A stretch of DNA of 20,354 bases, taken from Clostridiales bacterium. Its GTDB lineage: Bacteria; Bacillota; Clostridia; Oscillospirales; Acutalibacteraceae. Below are positions 14,689 to 20,354 of the stretch, one piece after another (position 1 is the first letter of the stretch; each line of letters opens with the position of its first letter). The stretch lies in NCBI GenBank assembly GCA_019416395.1, contig DXXH01000024.1:1-20354 (forward strand). The letters are read 5' to 3'. The notes beneath the pieces are model-generated. The model had not been told where the DNA came from. It was given only the letters and a program-made list of their open reading frames with translations, and ran no database searches. Position numbers and translations under genes: made by a program.

Positions 14689-14717
14689 TTGACAAAGCGC
14701 GGGGGGAATGCTATAGT
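14689..14717 (+). promoter_or_regulatory. Strong sigma-A promoter upstream of the cold-shock gene
   Basis: TTGACA (14689-14694), a 17-base spacer and TATAGT (14712-14717), with an A/T-rich UP-like block just upstream. The expected transcript start near 14724 leaves about 213 bases to the cold-shock ATG, an unusually long leader. No convincing second promoter lies between 14810 and 14936. A CATAAT at 14903-14908 has no matching -35. Confidence 0.82.
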
Positions 14718-14746
14718 GAAGTCGTATTCTGATAGCGCGAAAGATG

Positions 14747-14809
14747 AACTCACAGCTTTTGTAAGTCATTGGACTGTCTGAATGATTTACACAAGCTGTG
14801 AGTTTTTTT
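14747..14809 (+). ncRNA. Long terminator-like hairpin in the cold-shock leader: attenuator or ~85-nt small RNA
   Basis: A 24-base arm (14747-14770) pairs with 14781-14804 across a 10-base loop (GGACTGTCTG). It has one true mismatch and one G.T pair. The right arm ends GTGAGTT and runs directly into further T residues (14803-14809). This has the form of a very strong intrinsic terminator placed between the promoter at 14689-14717 and the cold-shock gene it should serve. Transcripts starting near 14724 would end near 14809. Either a small RNA of about 85 nt is made, or read-through into the cold-shock gene is controlled at this hairpin. The left side has no A run, so it works only on the plus strand. 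Confidence 0.6.
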
Positions 14810-14936
14810 AAAAGCCGGGGGTCTCCCTCTTCGGTGGAGCGATTCGGTGAAGCGAAAAGCCTTCTTCCAACATGCCGGGAAACCGGTTGCCGGCGCTGCT
14901 AGCATAATACGATCATACACTAGGAGGTGCCGATTT

Positions 14937-15146
14937 ATGAACGGTACAGTCAAATGGTTCAACGCAGAAAAAGGTTATGGCTTCATCTCTAACGACGAGG
15001 GCGGCGACGACGTGTTTGTGCATTTCTCCGCTATCGTAGCCGACGGCTTCAAGACTCTGGAAGAGGGTCAGAAGGTTACTTTCGAGACCGAGCCCGATCC
15101 CAAGAACAGCTCCAAGCTGCGTGCTGTTAACGTGCAGAAGATCTAA
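14937..15146 (+). CDS. Cold-shock domain protein (CspA family)
   Basis: A 69-aa single cold-shock domain, the family's usual length. It has MNGTVKWFNAEKGYGFI (RNP1, about 12-17), DVFVHFS (RNP2, about 25-31) and a C-terminal strand LRAVNV. It binds single-stranded RNA and DNA, melts RNA structure and can act as a transcription antiterminator, as shown for E. coli CspA relatives. It acts in the cytoplasm. The ATG at 14937 follows a strong AGGAGGTG (14922-14929) at 7 bases. The open frame extends upstream but that part is leader. Codon use is narrow and biased, as for a highly expressed gene. The long structured leader with a terminator-like hairpin suggests post-initiation control. A terminator follows the gene. 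Confidence 0.96.
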   Translation: MNGTVKWFNAEKGYGFISNDEGGDDVFVHFSAIVADGFKTLEEGQKVTFETEPDPKNSSKLRAVNVQKI

Positions 15147-15156
15147 ACAAATTAAA

Positions 15157-15203
15157 AAAGGCAGGGGCCGGCTTCCCAAGGTGGGGCCGCGCCCTTGTTT
15201 TTT
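15157..15203 (+). terminator. Intrinsic terminator of the cold-shock gene
   Basis: A GC-rich hairpin pairs roughly 15162-15173 with 15185-15197 (CAGGGGC with GCGCCCTTG and CGGC with GCCG, one bulge) and ends in TTGTTTTTT. It lies 10-20 bases after the stop codon. Confidence 0.75.
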
Positions 15204-15237
15204 GTCCCGAATGTTTGACTTTTTTTGCAAAAAAACC

Positions 15238-15266
15238 TTGACAAATAAAATCCTATCCCTTATAAT
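15238..15266 (+). promoter_or_regulatory. Consensus sigma-A promoter of the tRNA gene
   Basis: TTGACA (15238-15243), a 17-base spacer and TATAAT (15261-15266) are both perfect. An A/T palindrome, seven T then GC then seven A (15220-15235), sits directly upstream as an UP-like element. This is typical of a stable-RNA promoter. Confidence 0.88.
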
Positions 15267-15304
15267 AAACGAGCGCTGAAAATTCCGGCGCAAAAATGAA
15301 GTTT

Positions 15305-15380
15305 GCGGGAGTAGCTCATCTGGTAGAGCGCCACCTTGCCAAGGTGGAGGTAGCGAGTTCGAGCCTCGTCTTCCGCTCCA
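15305..15380 (+). tRNA. tRNA-Gly (anticodon GCC)
   Basis: A 76-base cloverleaf. The acceptor stem is GCGGGAG with CTTCCGC (one G.U), followed by discriminator U and an encoded CCA. The D arm is GCTC/GAGC with a loop containing GG. The anticodon stem is CCACC/GGTGG around TTGCCAA, giving anticodon GCC, which reads GGC and GGU. The T arm is GCGAG/CTCGT with TTCGAGC. It is a single tRNA with its own promoter and terminator, about 160 bases after the cold-shock gene. Confidence 0.97.
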
Positions 15381-15386
15381 GATTTA

Positions 15387-15416
15387 GACGGTACGCATTT
15401 GCGTGCCGTCTTTTTT
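15387..15416 (+). terminator. Intrinsic terminator of the tRNA gene
   Basis: A 10-bp stem pairs GACGGTACGC (15387-15396) with GCGTGCCGTC (15401-15410), one G.T pair, loop ATTT, followed by six T (15411-15416). Confidence 0.9.
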
Positions 15417-15455
15417 GTTTTCCGGAGATGTGGCCGTAAAATTTTGAAAAGTGCA

Positions 15456-15484
15456 TTGTACGTACAAATTGTTTGTGCTATGAT
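15456..15484 (+). promoter_or_regulatory. Promoter of the GH127 gene with an AraR-like operator over the -35 box
   Basis: TTGTAC (15456-15461), a 17-base spacer and TATGAT (15479-15484). The -35 hexamer is half of a perfect 12-base palindrome TTGTACGTACAA (15456-15467), in the context ATTGTACGTACAAAT. From memory this closely matches the operator bound by the GntR/LacI-type arabinose repressor AraR of Firmicutes (ATTTGTACGTACAAAT-like). A repressor here would block polymerase binding until L-arabinose is present, which fits the enzyme encoded downstream. Confidence 0.7.
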
Positions 15485-15534
15485 GAATGAATAGCCGGGA
15501 GAATCTGCGGGCTAGCGGAAAGGAGCGAGTTGGA

Positions 15535-17466
15535 ATGAAGATCAGCCGGGAAGTGCCTGTCACTGCCTACCGGGCAGGTGAGGGTCTTTTACCCCAATAC
15601 CAAAAGCTTGTACGGGAAGTGGTGATTCCCTATCAGTATCAGGTAATGGACGACAAAATGGATGGTGTGGAAAAGAGTCACGCCTTGGAGAATTTACGGT
15701 TGGCAGCCAAGAAAAACCGAGGAGAAACGCTGACCGAAGGGTTTTTCGGTATGGTGTTCCAGGACAGCGACGTGGCAAAATGGCTGGAAGCCGCTGCCTG
15801 CGCCCTGGGACAGGAATCCAACCCCCAGCTGGAACGTGAGGTGGAAGACTTGATCGCCTTGCTGGGGGAAGTCCAGCAAGAGGACGGGTACCTCAATTCC
15901 TATTTCACGGTGAAAGAGCCTGACCGGAAATGGACCAACCTTCAGGAAGCTCATGAGCTGTACTGTGCCGGGCACCTGATGGAAGCGGCTTGCGCGTATT
16001 ATGAGGCCACCGGGAAGGACAGTCTGCTGAAGATCATGGAAAAGAACGCCGATTGTATTTACCGGCAGTTTATGGAGAAAAATACCAAGGGGTATCCTGG
16101 CCACCCGGAGGTGGAATTGGCGCTGTTGCGGCTGTACCGGGCCAGTGGGAACGAAAAGTATAAAGAGCTGAGCGCCCATTTTCTGGATGTCCGAGGGCAG
16201 AAGCCCAATTATTTTGTAGAGGAAAACGCCACACGGGGCTGGAATGTGTGGGGAACGCCTAAAGATACGGTGGATACGGATTACACCCAGAGTACCCTGC
16301 CTGTGCGGGAGCAGAAGGACGCCGTGGGTCATGCGGTTCGGGCGGTGTACCTGTATACAGCCATGGCGGACTTGGCAGGGGAGTCGGGGGATGAAGACCT
16401 GAAAAATGCCTGCCACGCCTTGTGGGAAAGCGTCACCCACCGGCAGATGTACGTGACAGGGGGGATTGGTTCCACCGTGTTGGGAGAAGCGTTCACGGTG
16501 GATTACGATTTGCCCAACGCTACGGTTTACGCGGAAACCTGCGCGTCGATTGGCTTGATTTTCTTTGCCCGGCGGATGCTGCAGCTGGAAGCAAAAGGGG
16601 AATACGCAGACGTGATGGAACGAGCCCTATATAATACAGTTCTGGCAGGAATGCAGCTGGACGGCAAGCGGTTCTTCTATGTCAATCCTTTGGAAGTGGT
16701 GCCGGGGATTTCTGGAAAAGCGGCCACCCAGCTCCACGACCTGCCCCAGCGGCCGCCCTGGTATGCCTGCGCCTGCTGTCCCCCCAACGTAGCCCGGTTG
16801 CTTTCGTCCATTGGCAGCTATGCCTATGGGGAAGGGGAAAATACCTTGTTTGTCCATTTGTACCTGGGCGGGGAAGTGAAAAGCTCCCTGGGGTATAGCC
16901 TGACTTGTGAAACCCAGTATCCCCGGTTTGGCGATGTGAAGTTTACCTTCCATGGGGAAAAGGAAACCACTCTGGCTTTCCACATTCCTTCATGGAGCCG
17001 GAATACCACATTGGATGTGAATGGGAAAACTGTGGATTTGCCCGCCTGTACCCGGGACGGATACGCCTATGTGCAAGGCGTTTTCCGGGAAGGGGACGTG
17101 ATCCAATTGAGCTTTGACATGACACCCTATAAGGTTTACGCCAGCAGCCGTGTCCCGGCGGATACAGGATGTGCGGCCATACAGCGGGGGCCGGTGGTCT
17201 ATTGCGCAGAAGGGGTGGACAACAAAGGCGATGTACTGTCCCTGTCCTTGGCGGAAGAAGGAACAATTTGTGAAGAGAAATTCGCTCCCGATCTTCTGGG
17301 TGGGATTGTGCCGTTGACCGCGGAAGGGTGGCGGGTACAGCCCACAGTGGAGCTTTATAGCCAAAAGCGCCCGGACCAAGAGCCTGAAGAAATCCGCCTG
17401 GTGCCCTATTATACCTGGGGAAACCGTGGGGAAAACCAAATGCGGGTGTGGCTGCCTGAAACATAA
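15535..17466 (+). CDS. GH127 beta-L-arabinofuranosidase
   Basis: A 643-aa glycoside hydrolase of family 127 that removes beta-L-arabinofuranose, for example from plant hydroxyproline-rich glycoproteins or arabinan side chains. An (alpha/alpha)6 barrel is followed by beta-sandwich domains. Residues matching those of Bifidobacterium longum HypBA1 are visible at near-constant offset: Glu318 (GEAF, HypBA1 Glu322), Glu334 and Cys336 (YAETCA, Glu338 and Cys340), and Cys414-Cys415 (ACACCPPN, Cys417 nucleophile and Cys418). These form the zinc-cysteine active site. No signal peptide is present, so it should act in the cytoplasm on imported oligosaccharides. The ATG at 15535 follows AAAGGAG at about 9 bases. 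The in-frame ATG at 15487 lies at the expected transcript start and is rejected. A bidirectional terminator follows. Confidence 0.93.
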   Translation: MKISREVPVTAYRAGEGLLPQYQKLVREVVIPYQYQVMDDKMDGVEKSHALENLRLAAKKNRGETLTEGFFGMVFQDSDVAKWLEAAACALGQESNPQLEREVEDLIALLGEVQQEDGYLNSYFTVKEPDRKWTNLQEAHELYCAGHLMEAACAYYEATGKDSLLKIMEKNADCIYRQFMEKNTKGYPGHPEVELALLRLYRASGNEKYKELSAHFLDVRGQKPNYFVEENATRGWNVWGTPKDTVDTDYTQSTLPVREQKDAVGHAVRAVYLYTAMADLAGESGDEDLKNACHALWESVTHRQMYVTGGIGSTVLGEAFTVDYDLPNATVYAETCASIGLIFFARRMLQLEAKGEYADVMERALYNTVLAGMQLDGKRFFYVNPLEVVPGISGKAATQLHDLPQRPPWYACACCPPNVARLLSSIGSYAYGEGENTLFVHLYLGGEVKSSLGYSLTCETQYPRFGDVKFTFHGEKETTLAFHIPSWSRNTTLDVNGKTVDLPACTRDGYAYVQGVFREGDVIQLSFDMTPYKVYASSRVPADTGCAAIQRGPVVYCAEGVDNKGDVLSLSLAEEGTICEEKFAPDLLGGIVPLTAEGWRVQPTVELYSQKRPDQEPEEIRLVPYYTWGNRGENQMRVWLPET

Positions 17467-17490
17467 TGAATGTTGCCGGTTTGGCATGAA

Positions 17491-17526
17491 AAAAGGACCG
17501 CTGAGCGAAAACCCAGCGGTCCTTTT
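17491..17526 (+). terminator. Bidirectional intrinsic terminator between GH127 and the PHP gene
   Basis: AAAAGGACCGCTG (17491-17503) pairs with CAGCGGTCCTTTT (17514-17526) around a 10-base loop, with T runs on both strands (about six each). It serves the plus-strand GH127 gene and the converging PHP gene, whose stop lies at 17553. Confidence 0.9.
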
Positions 17527-17552
17527 TTGTTTGTAGAGAGAGCAGCCAGCGG

Positions 17553-18518
17553 TTACAGCTGGTCCATAAAATAGGCATTGCTTCCCGCGAACAGCCCCCG
17601 GCTGTCCCGAATCTGAACCCGGAACCAGCCCTCTGTTCCGTTTAAGGGGAACTGGGCTTCCGTAAGGGTTTGCCCTGGGGCCACAACCGCCTTATAGGAA
17701 TCCCGGTTCTCCAAGGTGATGAAAATTTTCTCCACCGGGGACGTTTTCACTTTCAACACTCCGTCCTCAATGGACAACCCTTGCAGCTGAGGGCCCTGGG
17801 ACCAATAGAACTTGCCCGCTTTCAGGGCTTCAATCACGGCAGAATAGGACAACTCTTCCGCTGCGATCATCACAAAACCGCCGAAAGAATCGTTCAGGGG
17901 CTGTCCTAAAGGCACCCGGTCGTGGTTGTCGTCGGTGGCCAGGGTGTACAACCGCTGCCCACTGCGCAGCATTTCATCATAGACCTGGGGATTGAATCCA
18001 TACAACCCGTCGTGCTCGCAGCCGTGGTTGTAGATTTCCATGGCGAACAGGCCTTTCAGCCCGCTGTAATCCCGGTAATCCTGCAAGGACCAATAGGGGT
18101 GGTTGTAACACACCAGAAAGCCCAGTTGATTCATCTGGGCGATGTACTGGTTGATCCCCTGTAGATCCTCATAGGCGCAGCCGGGCAGGGGGGAAGCTTG
18201 CTTTTCGGCGGCGTTTTCCTGGGGGTTGGTGTCGAACAGGTTGAGATGATAGGTTTTCAGAACAGGCCAGTCACGTCCTGGGGTGGGATCCTGGGTCAGA
18301 TCCACCTCCAGGGCAGCTAAAGCCAGGAAGTTTTCGTCGTCCAGTTCGGTGTGGTGAACGTATTTCCGGTGATCGGTATACGCCACAATGGAATACCCCT
18401 GGGCCATGTAAGCTTCTTTGATCTGTTGGGGAGTGAATTCCCCATCGGAAAGAGTGGTATGACAGTGAAGATTGGCTTTGAAGTAGCCGGAATCCGGCAA
18501 AAGGACTTTGGAATTCAT
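17553..18518 (-). CDS. PHP-domain metal-dependent phosphoesterase-like protein
   Basis: A 321-aa protein with an N-terminal PHP (polymerase and histidinol phosphatase) fold. Metal-ligand motifs are visible in order: NLHCHTTLSDG (His18, His20, Asp25), YTDHRKY (Asp49, His50), Glu71, CYNHPYW, MEIYNHGCEHDG and LATDDNH. These can build a two- or three-metal site for phosphoester hydrolysis. The last ~90 residues look like a small beta-sandwich. The substrate is not known. The ATG at 18518 follows AGGAGG at 6 bases. A longer frame exists without a ribosome site. It lies 76 bases after the acetyltransferase gene, and the gap holds a 7-bp inverted repeat (GGCCTGA/TCAGGCC, 18573-18606) without a good T run, so read-through is likely. 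Position in a glycosidase cluster suggests a sugar-phosphate substrate, which is inference. Confidence 0.88.
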   Translation of the reverse strand: MNSKVLLPDSGYFKANLHCHTTLSDGEFTPQQIKEAYMAQGYSIVAYTDHRKYVHHTELDDENFLALAALEVDLTQDPTPGRDWPVLKTYHLNLFDTNPQENAAEKQASPLPGCAYEDLQGINQYIAQMNQLGFLVCYNHPYWSLQDYRDYSGLKGLFAMEIYNHGCEHDGLYGFNPQVYDEMLRSGQRLYTLATDDNHDRVPLGQPLNDSFGGFVMIAAEELSYSAVIEALKAGKFYWSQGPQLQGLSIEDGVLKVKTSPVEKIFITLENRDSYKAVVAPGQTLTEAQFPLNGTEGWFRVQIRDSRGLFAGSNAYFMDQL

Positions 18519-18594
18519 AACACGCCTCCTAAAGCGCAACATATTCCGAAGAAACAAAACTGACAAAGGTTGGGCCTGAGCAGTCACAAAGTGT

Positions 18595-19203
18595 TTATTT
18601 CAGGCCGTCCTCAATCCTGAGCTGTTTGAAATAGTACTCCTTATCCCGCGGGCCGATTTCCCGCAGCACCCGGCAGGGGACGCCCACGGCCACCACGTTG
18701 GGGGGAATATCCTTGGTGACCACGCTGCCGGCGCCGATCACCGAGTTTTTCCCAATGGTCACTCCGGGAAGCACAATCACCCCAGCTCCCAGCCACACGT
18801 TTTCCTCGATGCGGATTGGGAAATTGAACTGGAATACTTTTTTCCGCAGTTCGGGGTCAACCGGGTGGCCTGCCGCGGTCAAGGTCACGTTGGGGCCGAT
18901 CATCACGTGGTCGCCGATATAAATATGGGTGTCGTCTACCAGGGTCAGATTGAAATTGGCGTAGACAGATTTGCCCAAGTGGGTATGGCTGCCCCAATTG
19001 GCGTGCAATGGGGGTTCGATCCAGCAACCCTCTCCCACATCGGCAAAGATTTTCCGGAGCAGTTCTACCCGCTTTTCCCCTTCTGAAGGGCGAAGGGCGT
19101 TATAGTCGTACACCAACTCATTCAAAGCGCGCTGTTTGGACTGGAGTTCTTCCGCGGAACTGTCGTACAGTTTCCCGCTTTCCATGCGCTCTTCTAAAGT
19201 CAT
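18595..19203 (-). CDS. Maltose/galactoside-type O-acetyltransferase (left-handed beta-helix)
   Basis: A 202-aa enzyme of the LacA/Maa/NodL group. The N-terminal Mac domain (ERMESGKLYDSSAEELQSKQ and YDYNALRPSE) is followed by hexapeptide repeats such as THIYIGDHVMIGPNVTL and NVWLGAGVIVLPGVTIGKNSVIGAGSVVTKDIP, written here as two separate motifs. The catalytic His lies in TAAGHPVDPELR. It transfers acetyl from acetyl-CoA to a sugar hydroxyl in the cytoplasm and is of full family length. The ATG at 19203 overlaps the stop of the GH125 gene as TAATG, with GGGGAG upstream, so the two are translationally coupled. A longer in-frame reading to 19416 lies inside GH125 and is not used. The usual role proposed is detoxification of surplus sugars. 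Here mannose-containing products are the likely acceptors by context. Confidence 0.93.
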   Translation of the reverse strand: MTLEERMESGKLYDSSAEELQSKQRALNELVYDYNALRPSEGEKRVELLRKIFADVGEGCWIEPPLHANWGSHTHLGKSVYANFNLTLVDDTHIYIGDHVMIGPNVTLTAAGHPVDPELRKKVFQFNFPIRIEENVWLGAGVIVLPGVTIGKNSVIGAGSVVTKDIPPNVVAVGVPCRVLREIGPRDKEYYFKQLRIEDGLK

Positions 19204-20354
19204 TACTCCCCTTCGACCTCGCTTTCCAGCATTTGGGCAAACAGGGTGTTGGCCCAGGCGAACCAGGGGCGGGTAAACTTTGCGGGGTCGTCTACATGGA
19301 AGCCTTCGTGCATGAAATTGGTGCCCGCATGGGTTCTGGCAATGGTAGCCAGGCATTCCGCTTTTTCGGCAGAGTCTTCCGAGGTGAGGATTTGCATGAT
19401 CAGGCCGATGTGCCAAATGTACCGGTGAGGGGTATGGGGGCTGCCGATGCCCTTGGCAGCTTTGCCGGAGAAGTAATAGGGGTTGTCCTCGGACAGGATA
19501 AAGCGGCGGGTGTTCTGGTAGATGGGATCGTCAACCGGCTTGTATCCCAGATAGGGAATGGCCAGCAGGCTGGGAGAGTTGGCGTCGTCCATCAGGTTGT
19601 AGTTGCCAAAGCCGTCTGTCTCATAGGCGTAGATTTTGCCGTATTTGGGGTGATCCACAATGCCATAGGATTCAATGCCGTCCCGAATTTCCTCGGCCAG
19701 ATTCTGGCAGCGGTCTTCCAGCGCCTTGTCCTCGTACCCGGCTTGCAGCAGTTCTACCGCTTTGCCCAGGGCCACTACCGCCATCATGTTCGAGGGGATC
19801 AGATAGCCAAATTTGCAGGCGTCGTCTGAGGGACGGAAGCCGGACCAGGTCATGCCGGTGTAATTGACGGGGCGGCCTTTCCCGTGCATGGGAAGGGTAT
19901 CGCTGGCAGCCCAGGCGTGTTCCCGCACAAACCAGTAGGGGGAACGGTCATGGTGCTGCTCGGTGGTGAAGGTGTCCACGATGGTCTGGATCATCAGGCG
20001 GAATTCTTCCGTGAAAATGGATTTATCCTGAGTGGTCTGGTAGTATTCGTGGGACAAATACAGGGAAGCGCACAGGGAATCCACCTCGTATTTCCGCTCC
20101 CAAATCCAACCGCTCTGGAAGTTGCTGTGGTCGTCCTCGCTGTAGCCCTTGCCTTTCACCTCGCTGTTGAAGGCATTGGTGTAGGGGTCCAGGTTTACGT
20201 AGAACGCATGCTTCTGAATGACGCTGCGCAGGATGGTTTTCAGATCCTCGTCCTGATTGGCGTACTTGATGTAGGGCTTCAGCTGGGCAGCGCTGTCCCG
20301 CAGCCACATGGCGGGGGTATCCCCGGTGATGACGAAATAGCTGCCGTCGGCCAG
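19203..20354 (-). CDS. GH125 exo-alpha-1,6-mannosidase-like enzyme (5' end outside window)
   Basis: The visible 383 residues belong to glycoside hydrolase family 125, metal-independent exo-acting alpha-mannosidases of gut bacteria and pathogens. The fragment opens with the N-terminal family motif GSYFVITGDTPAMWLRDSA and continues with YSEDDHSNFQSGWIWERKYE, the FRPSDDACKFGYLIPSNM block (probably holding the acid Asp) and NFMHEGFHVDDP (probably holding the base Glu). Family members are about 430 residues, so roughly 45 residues lie beyond position 20354. No internal stop or frameshift is seen. Cytoplasmic or exported location cannot be judged without the start. It is the first visible gene of a minus-strand operon with the acetyltransferase (1-base overlap) and the PHP protein, suggesting breakdown of alpha-1,6-linked mannose from N-glycans or mannans. 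Confidence 0.92.
   Translation of the reverse strand: MADGSYFVITGDTPAMWLRDSAAQLKPYIKYANQDEDLKTILRSVIQKHAFYVNLDPYTNAFNSEVKGKGYSEDDHSNFQSGWIWERKYEVDSLCASLYLSHEYYQTTQDKSIFTEEFRLMIQTIVDTFTTEQHHDRSPYWFVREHAWAASDTLPMHGKGRPVNYTGMTWSGFRPSDDACKFGYLIPSNMMAVVALGKAVELLQAGYEDKALEDRCQNLAEEIRDGIESYGIVDHPKYGKIYAYETDGFGNYNLMDDANSPSLLAIPYLGYKPVDDPIYQNTRRFILSEDNPYYFSGKAAKGIGSPHTPHRYIWHIGLIMQILTSEDSAEKAECLATIARTHAGTNFMHEGFHVDDPAKFTRPWFAWANTLFAQMLESEVEGE

Noticed and set aside
13488..14753. A 421-aa version of the MoxR protein starting at 14753
   Set aside because: The extra 110 residues read through the moxR promoter, the UP-like region and the left arm of the cold-shock leader hairpin, with no ribosome site. 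The well-placed AGGAGG supports the start at 14423.
14747..14809. Inverted repeat as an insertion-sequence end or MITE
   Set aside because: There is no second copy, no target duplication and no transposase. The arms flank only a 10-base loop followed by a T run, which fits a terminator-type RNA hairpin.
18573..18606. GGCCTGA/TCAGGCC inverted repeat between the acetyltransferase and PHP genes, as a terminator
   Set aside because: The 7-bp stem has a 20-base loop and no adjacent T run. At most it is an RNA-processing or stabilising hairpin.
1..20354. CRISPR arrays, prophage genes, transposons, integration sites
   Set aside because: Scanning both strands showed no regularly spaced repeats, no phage structural or integrase genes and no IS transposase. 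The single tRNA gene shows no attachment-site duplication within the window.

Overview
The window reads as chromosomal DNA of a Gram-positive, anaerobic gut-type Firmicute, most likely a Clostridia member near the Oscillospirales. This is inferred from strong AGGAGG ribosome sites, canonical sigma-A promoters with 17-18 bp spacers, an ECF sigma/DUF4179 anti-sigma pair, a split ferredoxin-containing glutamate synthase and host- or plant-glycan hydrolases. No phage, transposon, CRISPR or plasmid feature is seen. The DNA looks like ordinary chromosome with unusual local details.

Layout. (1) Positions 1-2161, plus strand: the 3' end of a split (archaeal-type) glutamate synthase operon, with a 4Fe-4S protein, an FAD/NAD(P) oxidoreductase and a free-standing GXGXG (GltB3-like) subunit, closed by a strong terminator. 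(2) 2273-3932, minus: a single cytoplasmic type-B carboxylesterase. (3) 3996-6527, minus: an ECF sigma factor overlapping a large membrane-anchored DUF4179-type anti-sigma protein. They sit behind a promoter with an ECF-like signature (TTACC, 16 bp, CGTC), suggesting autoregulation. (4) 6536-8775, minus: two membrane-anchored GH25 (lysozyme-fold) proteins followed by a 63-aa two-helix membrane protein. The downstream GH25 copy keeps all four active-site acids. The upstream copy has lost three of four and looks like a pseudo-enzyme. (5) 8884-9466, plus: a MarR regulator. (6) 9629-14547, minus: a moxR / DUF58 / transglutaminase (TgpA-like) operon.

(7) 14689-15416, plus: a cold-shock protein gene with a strong promoter and a leader of about 210 nt, interrupted by a very long terminator-like hairpin (either an attenuator or an ~85-nt small RNA), then tRNA-Gly(GCC) with its own promoter and terminator. 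(8) 15456-17526, plus: a GH127 beta-L-arabinofuranosidase whose -35 box lies inside a perfect palindrome resembling the AraR operator. (9) 17553-20354, minus: a probable operon of GH125 exo-alpha-mannosidase (5' end outside the window), a maltose/galactoside-type O-acetyltransferase (TAATG overlap) and a PHP-domain protein.

The main themes are nitrogen assimilation, envelope sensing and remodelling (sections 3, 4 and 6) and glycan use (sections 8 and 9). The best candidates for something undescribed are the GH25/pseudo-GH25 pair beside an ECF/anti-sigma module and the hairpin in the cold-shock leader. All functional statements rest on motifs read by eye. No database search was run.
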